Part shown: piece after piece, positions 1 to 5,608 of the stretch
Layout of the letters: each line of letters begins with the position of its first letter
Numbering within the stretch: position 1 is the first letter of the stretch
From: Clostridia bacterium
GTDB lineage: Bacteria > Bacillota > Clostridia > Oscillospirales > CAG-272
Assembly: GCA_017451975.1 (NCBI GenBank)
Contig: JAFTNI010000023.1
Coordinates: 1-5,608 of the forward strand
Direction of reading: 5' to 3'
DNA length: 5,608 bases
The notes under the pieces: generated by a model
What the model was told of the DNA's origin: nothing
The model's database searches: none
Seen by the model: the letters and a program-made list of their open reading frames with translations, nothing else
Program-made: the position numbers and the translations under genes

Positions 1-1069
1 AAAGGTCATGCTCTACCATGTACGTTGCGTGTGCAACGCCAACGTAACGGAAGTGCCAATCCTCGCCGCCTATCTGAGTAACGCTCTTGTTATCCTCCGT
101 ATAGCGGAGAATAAAGCCGTATTTAGCGCAGTTTGCTGTGATCCAAGCCTGCTCTGCTTCGTTGAGGTATTCGATCTCGGTCTGATCCTTTACGTTGATT
201 CTTATATCGAATGTAAGACCTGTATGGTGTTCGCTGTGGCCGGGTTTCGCCGTAAGACCGCTATCGGGGTCGTTTGCATAAAGCGTTTCCTGCTTTTCAA
301 GCGTTCTGTAGCCCGAAAGAATCATAAGTCTTCTTGTATTTGTAAGCGTGGGGTTAGCCGCCTTCATATCTCTGAGCATAGCCGAAATGTTTTCAACAAT
401 ATCCTTGCTGAGCTCGAGGGGCTTAGCACCCGTGGGGTATGTCATACCGTTGCCGAGAACGTAAACATCGCCATAGCCGTAAGCTTTATTGTACATCTGC
501 TCAAGCTTGAGGGAAGCGGGGAAGGTATATGCATAGTCGTTATTAACGAGTATAAGGTGGCCTTCGTTAACGAGCTTATCGCTTCTGTTAGTGGTTTCAT
601 AGCCGTAGTTCCAAGAGCCGAGAACGGGAGTTGTGTAGTGGGGGTCTTTGAGTGAAGTGGAAGCAGTGGTTTTGCTGGGCTTCTTGGTAGCATCATCAGT
701 GTCGTCGTCACCGAAAGAGTCTACAACTGCTTTAACACAGCAGATTATTATGATTGCCGCGAGAACAACGACGAGAAGGAGCATTATAATTGCGAGAATG
801 CCGTCTTTGCCGAGCTTGCCTTTTTTGCCGCCGTTCGGCTTCTGCGGGGGCTTTGCACCAGTGCCCGTGGGTTTTGCAGTGCTTGCAGGCTTTGCACCTG
901 CGGGGCGTGTGCCTGCGGGTCTTGCGCCTGCTGCCGGCTTTGCGCCTGTTGCAGGGCGTGCGCCGTTTGTAGGTTTAGCGCCTGTTGGTGTAGCGGGGCG
1001 GGCGGGCTGCTTATTCTGCGGGGCGCCTGTGCCGCTTGTAGGTCTTCTGTTGGGTGTCTGGTTGTTCAA
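1..1069 (-). CDS. VanY-like D-alanyl-D-alanine carboxypeptidase, membrane-anchored (3' end cut by window)
   Basis: This is a predicted zinc peptidase of family M15B that trims the terminal D-Ala from peptidoglycan stem peptides outside the membrane. I translated 356 codons by hand with no internal stop; the C-terminus runs off the window. Residues 1-88 are a Pro/Ala/Gly-rich tail with repeated GAKPA/GARPA-like units, 17 Lys/Arg and no Asp/Glu. Residues 91-112 form one hydrophobic membrane segment, followed by an acidic linker (DDDTDD) and a peptidase domain from about residue 168. Visible motifs are LILVNN (172-177), SGYRT (252-256), SEHHTGLTFD (279-288, zinc ligands H281 and D288) and EDWHFRYVG (336-344, catalytic E336, zinc ligand H339). 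All residues expected for catalysis are present. The basic tail predicts N-in, domain-out topology. The start is TTG, chosen because AAGGAGG lies 9 nt upstream and no ATG precedes the basic tail in frame. The fold is confident; the exact substrate (D,D- or L,D-peptide) is inferred. Confidence 0.9.
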   Translation of the reverse strand, partial: MNNQTPNRRPTSGTGAPQNKQPARPATPTGAKPTNGARPATGAKPAAGARPAGTRPAGAKPASTAKPTGTGAKPPQKPNGGKKGKLGKDGILAIIMLLLVVVLAAIIIICCVKAVVDSFGDDDTDDATKKPSKTTASTSLKDPHYTTPVLGSWNYGYETTNRSDKLVNEGHLILVNNDYAYTFPASLKLEQMYNKAYGYGDVYVLGNGMTYPTGAKPLELSKDIVENISAMLRDMKAANPTLTNTRRLMILSGYRTLEKQETLYANDPDSGLTAKPGHSEHHTGLTFDIRINVKDQTEIEYLNEAEQAWITANCAKYGFILRYTEDNKSVTQIGGEDWHFRYVGVAHATYMVEHDL

Positions 1070-1078
1070 TGGGAAAAG

Positions 1079-1085
1079 CCTCCTT
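1079..1085 (-). promoter_or_regulatory. Ribosome binding site fixing a TTG start
   Basis: AAGGAGG on the minus strand is a near-perfect Shine-Dalgarno sequence. It lies 9 nt before the TTG at 1069-1067, which opens the VanY-like frame. It decides the start of that gene, which ATG-only gene finding would place far inside the protein or miss. Confidence 0.85.
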
Positions 1086-1174
1086 AGGAAAAAATAACGA
1101 AACGCGAAAAATCGCTTATAATCGTGCATAATAAATTTGCTCTTTACATAAATATATAGTTTATGTTCATATTA

Positions 1175-1203
1175 ATGATATCACATAAAATCAAATAAAA
1201 CAA
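1175..1203 (-). promoter_or_regulatory. Predicted sigma-A promoter of the VanY-like gene
   Basis: On the minus strand, TTGTTT (1203-1198) and TATCAT (1180-1175) are separated by exactly 17 bp. A TGA directly before the -10 box (1183-1181) makes it an extended -10. Transcription would start near 1168, giving a leader of about 100 nt before the TTG start. This rests on sequence matching only. Confidence 0.5.
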
Positions 1204-1383
1204 CAGTTTTTTTGAAAAAAGTTTATATGAAAGGTAGAAATTTGCAAGTTCAAAATGTGAATTTTGCACAGTAGCGCGTAAATGTAAAAAGAAAAAACAA
1301 ATACAAGGGAAGTTTATGGTGTAAAGAAAAGCCGCCCTTTTCTGTTGTTTTAAGATATTTTTAGTCTTTAAGCAAAATTTTTG

Positions 1384-1412
1384 TTGATTTTATTTGTTTT
1401 TTGTGATAAAAT
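1384..1412 (+). promoter_or_regulatory. Predicted sigma-A promoter of pcrA
   Basis: TTGATT (1384-1389) and TAAAAT (1407-1412) are separated by 17 bp. A TGA at 1404-1406 forms an extended -10 element. Transcription would start around 1418-1420, leaving a leader of about 50 nt before the pcrA ATG. No operator or riboswitch-like structure is apparent in that short leader. Confidence 0.6.
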
Positions 1413-1467
1413 ATTGTTGTATATATTAAATTTAACCATAGCCAGCGAAAGGACGGTATAATAACAA

Positions 1468-3852
1468 ATGATAAATGACTTGGCGTTACGCTATCTTGCC
1501 GCTAAACGAGCGCTGTTTGAAAAAAAATATTCTTTTCTTAACGAAATGCAGAGAAAAGCCGTGTTTACCGCAAACGGTCCGCTTCTTGTTATTGCGGGCG
1601 CAGGTACGGGAAAAACAACTCTTCTTGTAAACAGAATTTCATATATTTTGAAGTATGGCAATGCGTATTTTTCAGATTTTGCCCCCTATGATATTTCCGA
1701 AGCCGAGGTAAGCGAGCTGGAGGAGCTTGCAAGCGAAGGCGGCTCAAGCGATGAAACGCTCGAGCGCTTTGCCGTGGGTGCCCCCGCGCCCTGGCAGGTT
1801 CTTGCCATTACCTTTACAAATAAAGCCGCAAACGAAATGAAAACGCGCCTTGAAAGAATCGTTGGCGAAAGCGCCGGCGATATATGGTGCGGCACGTTCC
1901 ACTCCATGTGCCTGCGCATCCTCAGGGCGAACAGCGAGGCGGCGGGCTTGCCGAAATCCTTCACTATTTACGACAGTGACGATAGCAAAAAAGTTATAGC
2001 CGACTGCATGAAGCAGCTCAACGTAGATGAAAAGCAGCTTTCCGCGAAAACTATTATGACGGAAATAAGCCGCGCGAAGGATAAGCTTCAGACACCGCAC
2101 GATTTCGATGCAAATATTCACCACAGCGATTTTAAAAATCAGCTCATTTCCTCTGTTTATACGATGTATCAATCCAAGCTTACGGAAGCAGGCGCTGTGG
2201 ATTTCGACGATATTATAATGAAAACGGTTATGCTTCTGCGTGATAACGCAGAGGTGTGCGAGCATTACCAGCGTAAATTCCGCTACGTGCTCATAGACGA
2301 ATTCCAGGATACGAACTATGCGCAGTTTGAGCTTTCGAAGCTTCTTTCTGCGGGCAGCGGCAACCTTATGGTTGTTGGCGATGACGACCAGAGTATTTAT
2401 AAATTCCGCGGCGCTACCGTTGAAAATATACTTACTTTCGATGAAAAAATAAAAAATGCCGCTATAATCAAGCTTGAGGATAACTACCGTTCCACAGAAG
2501 CTATTCTCGGCGCGGCAAACTCTGTTATACGCCACAACTTCGGCAGACGCGGCAAGGAGCTGCGCGCTTGCCGCGGCGAAGGCGAAAAGGTTTTCGTTAA
2601 GCGTGTTGACACGCAGACAGACGAAGCAAAGTTCATTATCAACAAGATAATGGAGCTTATTGTGCGTGAAAAGAGAAAATACGGCGATTTTGCCGTGCTC
2701 TACAGAGTAAACGCACAATCTGCTGCGCTTGAAAACGTTTTTGCAAAAAGCGGCGTGCCATACCGATTGCTGGGCGGCTTGCGCTTCTTCGAGCGCAAGG
2801 AGGTAAAGGATATTATCGCATACCTTTCCGTTGTTGCAAACTCCAACGATAACCTGCGCTTGCGCAGAATTATAAACGAGCCCAAGCGAAAAATAGGCGA
2901 GGCTACCATAAACCAGATAGAGCTTCTTTCCGAAACGATAGGCAAAAGTATGTTCTACGTTATGGAAAACGCGCGCGCTTACCCCGCAGTTTCCAAATCT
3001 GCAAGTAAATTTGAGCTTTTCGTGCTTCTTATAAATGCATTGCGTGAAGTAAACGCAAAAGAGGGGCTTGCAAAGCTTGTTGAAAAAACAATAGAGCTTT
3101 CCGGCTACGGCGCTATGCTTGCGGCGGCAGAGGAAAACGGCGAAAGCACGGAAAGAAGTGAAAACGTGCGCGAGCTTATTTCTTATGCGGCTGAATACGA
3201 GCAGAACAACGAAGGCGCAACGCTCGAGAGCTTCCTTGAGGACATTGCACTCGTTGCCGACGTTGACAATTACGATGCAGAGGCAGACGCAGTTGTGCTT
3301 ATGACTATTCACAGCGCCAAGGGCCTGGAATTCCCCGTAGTTTTCCTGCCCGGCATGGAAGAGGAAATTTTCCCGAGCGGCCGTTCCGTTCTTCAGGCAG
3401 AGGAGCTTGAAGAGGAGCGCAGGCTCGCTTACGTTGCCATCACCCGCGCGAAGGACAGGCTCTTTATGGTTCACGCGAAGGAACGCCTCTTCTACGGTAA
3501 AACAATGTACAATCCGCCCTCACGCTTCATAGGCGAAATAGACGCGGAGTTCAAGAACGAGGAAGCGCCGAAGGAAAAACCGAAGCCCAAAACGGAATTC
3601 GGCGAAAAAACGCGTAAGGTTCGCGTTTCCAACGAGCTTTTCTCGCGCAGCGCCGTTGCGGCGAACGTGGGCAAAACGAGCGTATCCAGCGTGACCTTCC
3701 GCCCCGGCGACAGGGTAAAGCACCTTATGTTTGGCGAGGGAACGGTTCTTTCCGCAAAGAAGATGGGCGCAGATATATGGTATGAAATAGCTTTCGATAA
3801 AGTTGGCACGAAAAACCTTATGGCTACATACGCAAAGCTTACAAAAGCATAA
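1468..3852 (+). CDS. pcrA: ATP-dependent DNA helicase PcrA (UvrD/Rep family)
   Basis: This is a complete 794-residue superfamily 1A 3'-5' DNA helicase, which in Gram-positives acts in excision repair, clearing of recombinase filaments and plasmid replication. Motifs in order: Q-motif (Q28), Walker A AGAGTGKT (43-50), Ia ITFTNKAA (114-121), Ib CGTFHS (141-146), II DEFQD (277-281; Phe where DEYQD is more usual), III GDDDQSIYKFRGA (304-316), IV LEDNYRS (336-342), V TIHSAKGLEF (613-622) and VI YVAITRAKDRL (655-665). After a charged linker (about 697-740), residues 745-793 (PGDRVKHLMFGEGTV onward) match the C-terminal Tudor-like domain that contacts RNA polymerase in PcrA. About 40 extra residues, largely acidic, sit between motifs I and Ia (about 64-107). 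The ATG at 1468 is the first possible start, since an in-frame TAA lies at 1462. AAAGGA (1448-1453) precedes it by 14 nt, longer than ideal. It is monocistronic: its own promoter lies upstream and a strong terminator 8 nt after the stop. Confidence 0.97.
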   Translation: MINDLALRYLAAKRALFEKKYSFLNEMQRKAVFTANGPLLVIAGAGTGKTTLLVNRISYILKYGNAYFSDFAPYDISEAEVSELEELASEGGSSDETLERFAVGAPAPWQVLAITFTNKAANEMKTRLERIVGESAGDIWCGTFHSMCLRILRANSEAAGLPKSFTIYDSDDSKKVIADCMKQLNVDEKQLSAKTIMTEISRAKDKLQTPHDFDANIHHSDFKNQLISSVYTMYQSKLTEAGAVDFDDIIMKTVMLLRDNAEVCEHYQRKFRYVLIDEFQDTNYAQFELSKLLSAGSGNLMVVGDDDQSIYKFRGATVENILTFDEKIKNAAIIKLEDNYRSTEAILGAANSVIRHNFGRRGKELRACRGEGEKVFVKRVDTQTDEAKFIINKIMELIVREKRKYGDFAVLYRVNAQSAALENVFAKSGVPYRLLGGLRFFERKEVKDIIAYLSVVANSNDNLRLRRIINEPKRKIGEATINQIELLSETIGKSMFYVMENARAYPAVSKSASKFELFVLLINALREVNAKEGLAKLVEKTIELSGYGAMLAAAEENGESTERSENVRELISYAAEYEQNNEGATLESFLEDIALVADVDNYDAEADAVVLMTIHSAKGLEFPVVFLPGMEEEIFPSGRSVLQAEELEEERRLAYVAITRAKDRLFMVHAKERLFYGKTMYNPPSRFIGEIDAEFKNEEAPKEKPKPKTEFGEKTRKVRVSNELFSRSAVAANVGKTSVSSVTFRPGDRVKHLMFGEGTVLSAKKMGADIWYEIAFDKVGTKNLMATYAKLTKA

Positions 3853-3859
3853 AAATCAT

Positions 3860-3897
3860 AAAAAAACTGTATGTGCACCCGCACATACAGTTTTTTT
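3860..3897. terminator. Bidirectional intrinsic terminator between convergent genes
   Basis: A perfect 17-bp inverted repeat with a 4-nt loop (ACCC): seven A, then CTGTATGTGC, loop, GCACATACAG, then seven T. The A-tract on one side and the T-tract on the other make it a rho-independent terminator in both directions. It ends pcrA (stop at 3850-3852) and the convergent lipoprotein gene, whose TAA (3898-3896) overlaps the tract. Confidence 0.93.
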
Positions 3898-4663
3898 AGT
3901 TGTAAAAATCTTTCTTTTCCAGTGTGACTTTGCCGTTTTCATCGTAAACTGTGTATGTTTTCGCTGTGAGCTTGCCGTTGGTATAAGTATAATCGGTTTT
4001 GTCGAAAAGGAAAAGTGCACCGCTTTTGCCCGAAACGTAATATGCTTCGCTTATTAAATTGCCTTGTTCGTCGTATGCATATGCCGTTTCGTTGTTGGGT
4101 ATAAGCGTGCCTTCGTCAGAAACGTCGCAGGAAAGCATACTTATAAGCCTTCCGCTTTGGTCGTAAGCATACTCCACGGTTTCGCGCGACGTGAGGTTAC
4201 CCAAGCTATCGTATTCGAAAAATTCTTCTTTTGCGGTTTTTCCGTTTGCGCCGATGTGTTTTTGGTAAATAACGTTGCCGTTTTTATCGTATACTGTTTC
4301 GGGTTTCGCCGGCTCTGCTGGCTTTGCGGTTGTTCCTGAGCTTGCCGTGGTTTGAGATGGAGATGTGCAAGACGTTATAACGGTTTGCGAAGTGCCGACG
4401 TTCTGCGAAACAGATGTAGCAGACGTAGCGACCGTCTGCGAGGCGGTCGCGCCCGTGGCGGAGCTTTGAACTGTGGCAGACGAAGCTGTTGCAGAGGTGA
4501 TGGCTGCCGAATCGGTTATAGCGGCGCTTTGGCTTGCCGCGCTTCCGCTTGCAGAGGCGGTAGGTTTGGGGGCGGGAGTGGATTCGCCGGGCTTATTTTT
4601 GCCGCACGCAAAAACTGCGGCGGTGAATATAACTATGCAAAGTAACGCAAAAAATTTCTTCAT
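3896..4663 (-). CDS. Predicted lipoprotein with Ser/Thr-rich linker and YD-type repeats
   Basis: A complete 255-residue protein of unknown function, probably anchored to the outer face of the membrane. Residues 1-20 are a lipoprotein signal: MKK, a hydrophobic core, then AVFAC with Cys20 as the lipidation site. Residues about 34-113 form a low-complexity linker of Ser, Thr, Ala, Val and Gln whose only charged residue is Asp51, suggesting an extended, possibly glycosylated spacer. From residue 125 to the end there are about six short repeats of the form Y-D-x-x-G-N/K/R-L/V (Y125, Y151, Y167, Y197, Y227, Y240). They resemble the YD repeats of RHS proteins, with no RHS core or toxin domain. I recognise no catalytic motif. 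The ATG at 4663 is favoured because the lipoprotein signal begins there; the ribosome binding site is weak (AAGAAG, 6 nt upstream). It has its own promoter and shares the terminator with pcrA. A binding or structural surface role is a guess. Confidence 0.85.
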   Translation of the reverse strand: MKKFFALLCIVIFTAAVFACGKNKPGESTPAPKPTASASGSAASQSAAITDSAAITSATASSATVQSSATGATASQTVATSATSVSQNVGTSQTVITSCTSPSQTTASSGTTAKPAEPAKPETVYDKNGNVIYQKHIGANGKTAKEEFFEYDSLGNLTSRETVEYAYDQSGRLISMLSCDVSDEGTLIPNNETAYAYDEQGNLISEAYYVSGKSGALFLFDKTDYTYTNGKLTAKTYTVYDENGKVTLEKKDFYN

Positions 4664-4693
4664 AAATATCTTCTTTCGCTTTCGTTTGCGTAT

Positions 4694-4722
4694 ATTCTAT
4701 CATATTTGAAAGGGAAGCGCAA
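4694..4722 (-). promoter_or_regulatory. Predicted sigma-A promoter of the lipoprotein gene
   Basis: On the minus strand, TTGCGC (4722-4717) and TAGAAT (4699-4694) are 17 bp apart, with TGA (4702-4700) forming an extended -10. The start of transcription would be near 4687, about 24 nt before the ATG. It lies just downstream of the pnp terminator, so the lipoprotein gene is probably transcribed independently of pnp. Confidence 0.6.
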
Positions 4723-4731
4723 GGGGAAAAG

Positions 4732-4763
4732 AAAAAACGGTCGGCAAAAATTGCCGACCGTTT
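4732..4763 (-). terminator. Intrinsic terminator of pnp
   Basis: A perfect 13-bp stem (AAACGGTCGGCAA paired with TTGCCGACCGTTT) with a 3-nt loop. On the minus strand it runs into six T (4737-4732), the layout of a rho-independent terminator. It begins 9 nt after the pnp stop codon. The plus-strand side is followed by GAATTTC rather than a T-tract, so it mainly serves the minus strand. Confidence 0.9.
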
Positions 4764-4772
4764 GAATTTCAA

Positions 4773-5608
4773 TTAGTTATTTGCATCTCTCATAGAGAGG
4801 TTGAGTCTGCCTTTTTCGTCTGTGCCGAGGAACTTAACCGTTACAACGTCACCAACGGAAACAACGTCTTCAACTGTAGCAACTCTCTTGTTTGCAAGCT
4901 TGGAGATGTGAACAAGGCCTTCCTTACCGGGAGCGATTTCAACGAAAGCACCGATGGGAATGATTCTTGTTACAGTACCTGTGTAGCAGCAACCGTCAAC
5001 GGGCTCGAATACGATAGCATCGATGATGTTCTTGGCTTCCTGAGCAGCATCGCGGTTAACAGCGAGAATGTAAACCGTACCGTCGTCGTTGATGTCGATT
5101 TTCGCGCCTGTGTCTGCCGTGATCTTCTGAATGATCTTACCGCCGGAGCCGATAACGTCGCGGATCTTATCGGGGTTGATCTTCATGGAGATGAGCTTGG
5201 GAGCGTAGGGGCTAACCTCTTCACGGGGAGCGGGGATAGCCTTGAGCATTACTTCGTCGAGGATGTAATCTCTGCCTTTGTGTGTCTGTTCAAATGCCTG
5301 TTTGATGATTTCGGGTTTAAGACAGTCGATATTAAGGTCCATCTGAATAGCTGTGATAACCTTGTGTGTACCTGATACATTGAAGTCCATATAGCCGTAG
5401 AATTATTCAAGGCCCTGAATGTCGAGCATTGTATCGAAAGAGCCGTCTTCTGCTGTGATAAGACCTCAGTAGATACCTGCAACGGGGGCTTTGATCGGAA
5501 CACCTGCATCCATAAGTGCGAGCGTGGAGCCGCAGATGGAAGCCTGAGATGTGGAACCGTTGGAGGAAACTACCTCGGAAACAAGGCGCATTGCATAGGG
5601 GAATTCTT
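4773..5608 (-). pseudogene. pnp: Polynucleotide phosphorylase, C-terminal part, broken by two in-frame stops (5' end outside window)
   Basis: PNPase is the phosphorolytic 3'-5' exoribonuclease of RNA decay, normally about 700 residues. The window holds its last 277 codons or so. Before the stops the frame shows the second RNase PH core, including EFPYAMRLVSE and the phosphate-binding SNGSTS (5564-5547). TGA at 5468-5466 and TAA at 5405-5403 then interrupt it, yet the same frame continues on both sides as recognisable PNPase. From the ATG at 5390 the remaining 205 residues contain the end of the core, a KH domain (about 64-126, GSGG at 81-84) and an S1 RNA-binding domain (about 133-201). At the metal site, the Asp equivalent to E. 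coli D486 is the TAA and the Lys equivalent to K494 is Asn (MDFN), while D492 is kept. No ribosome binding site precedes the ATG at 5390, so a separate KH-S1 protein is unlikely. The breakage may be real decay or a sequencing/assembly fault; the family assignment is certain. Confidence 0.9.

Larger units (their letters stand above)
1070..1467. other. Divergent intergenic region, AT-rich
   Basis: This stretch of about 400 bp separates the minus-strand peptidase gene from plus-strand pcrA. It is much richer in A and T than the flanking genes. It holds a predicted promoter on each strand and the ribosome binding sites of both genes. Between the two promoters (about 1204-1383) I see no convincing gene, RNA or strong hairpin; the longest start-to-stop reading I noticed there is about 15 codons without a ribosome binding site. 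One weak 7-bp inverted repeat (AGAAAAG/CTTTTCT, 1325-1343) is present without a clear T-tract. Confidence 0.7.

Noticed and set aside
8..655. 215-codon open frame on the plus strand opposite the VanY-like gene
   Set aside because: The minus strand carries a clear M15B peptidase with zinc and catalytic motifs over the same bases; the plus-strand product resembles nothing and lacks a good ribosome binding site.
795..1040. GC-rich repetitive DNA as a repeat array
   Set aside because: The repetition follows codons for GAKPA/GARPA-like units with varied synonymous codons, so it reflects protein low complexity rather than a DNA repeat element.
1176..1183. 8-bp palindrome TGATATCA over the -10 region of the VanY-like promoter as an operator
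   Set aside because: Too short to distinguish from chance in AT-rich DNA, and no second copy was seen near the other promoters.
1228..1275. Possible 15-codon peptide reading frame in the divergent intergenic region
   Set aside because: No ribosome binding site, no signal or conserved motif, and well within chance expectation.
1325..1343. Inverted repeat AGAAAAG/CTTTTCT upstream of pcrA as a terminator or operator
   Set aside because: The stem is only 7 bp and AT-rich, there is no proper T-tract, and no gene upstream on the plus strand needs terminating.
1744..3474. 576-codon open frame on the minus strand opposite pcrA
   Set aside because: It is a shadow of pcrA codon bias. The plus strand has all helicase motifs, while this product is Cys/Phe-rich with no recognisable domain.
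4773..5390. An independent 205-residue KH-S1 RNA-binding protein starting at the ATG at 5390
   Set aside because: No Shine-Dalgarno sequence precedes this ATG, which is an internal Met of the PNPase motif MDF, and the upstream frame continues as PNPase. It is best read as the 3' part of a broken pnp.
5403..5468. Stop-codon recoding (TGA or TAA read as sense)
   Set aside because: Both stop types occur at positions where different residues are expected, TAA ends every complete gene here, and no in-frame TGA is seen in the other genes.

Overview
This window looks like chromosomal DNA of a low-to-moderate GC Gram-positive bacterium, most likely a gut-type Clostridia member (Oscillospiraceae/Ruminococcaceae-like). 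The evidence is a PcrA-type helicase with the N-terminus and the motif I-Ia insertion I associate with that group, a membrane-anchored VanY-like peptidase, a predicted lipoprotein, purine-rich ribosome binding sites and sigma-A-like promoters. The taxonomy is inferred from remembered family features, not from a search.

Layout. (1) Positions 1-1069, minus strand: 3'-truncated gene for a VanY-like (peptidase M15B) D-Ala-D-Ala carboxypeptidase. It starts at TTG behind a strong AAGGAGG and has a long, highly basic, repetitive N-terminal tail before its single membrane segment. (2) Positions 1070-1467: AT-rich divergent intergenic region with a predicted promoter on each strand. (3) Positions 1468-3852, plus strand: complete UvrD/PcrA DNA helicase. 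(4) Positions 3860-3897: perfect 17-bp-stem bidirectional terminator between convergent genes. (5) Positions 3896-4663, minus strand: predicted lipoprotein with a nearly uncharged Ser/Thr/Ala linker and short YD-type repeats. (6) Positions 4664-4772: promoter of the lipoprotein gene and the terminator of the gene upstream. (7) Positions 4773-5608, minus strand: 3' part of pnp (polynucleotide phosphorylase), broken by two in-frame stop codons.

The genes look like separate transcription units rather than one pathway. PcrA serves DNA repair and replication, PNPase RNA decay, VanY-like peptidase the cell wall, and the lipoprotein an unknown job at the cell surface. Each complete gene, and pnp, has its own predicted terminator or promoter.

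The oddest feature is in pnp. The flanking sequence still reads as a well-conserved PNPase. A stretch of about 150 bp (roughly 5322-5470) carries two stop codons plus replacements at catalytic-site and otherwise conserved positions. Nearly all of these can be explained as G:C to T:A changes. This is either a very young pseudogene or a local sequence-quality artefact. I found no sign of a novel multi-gene system, mobile element, CRISPR array or RNA gene.
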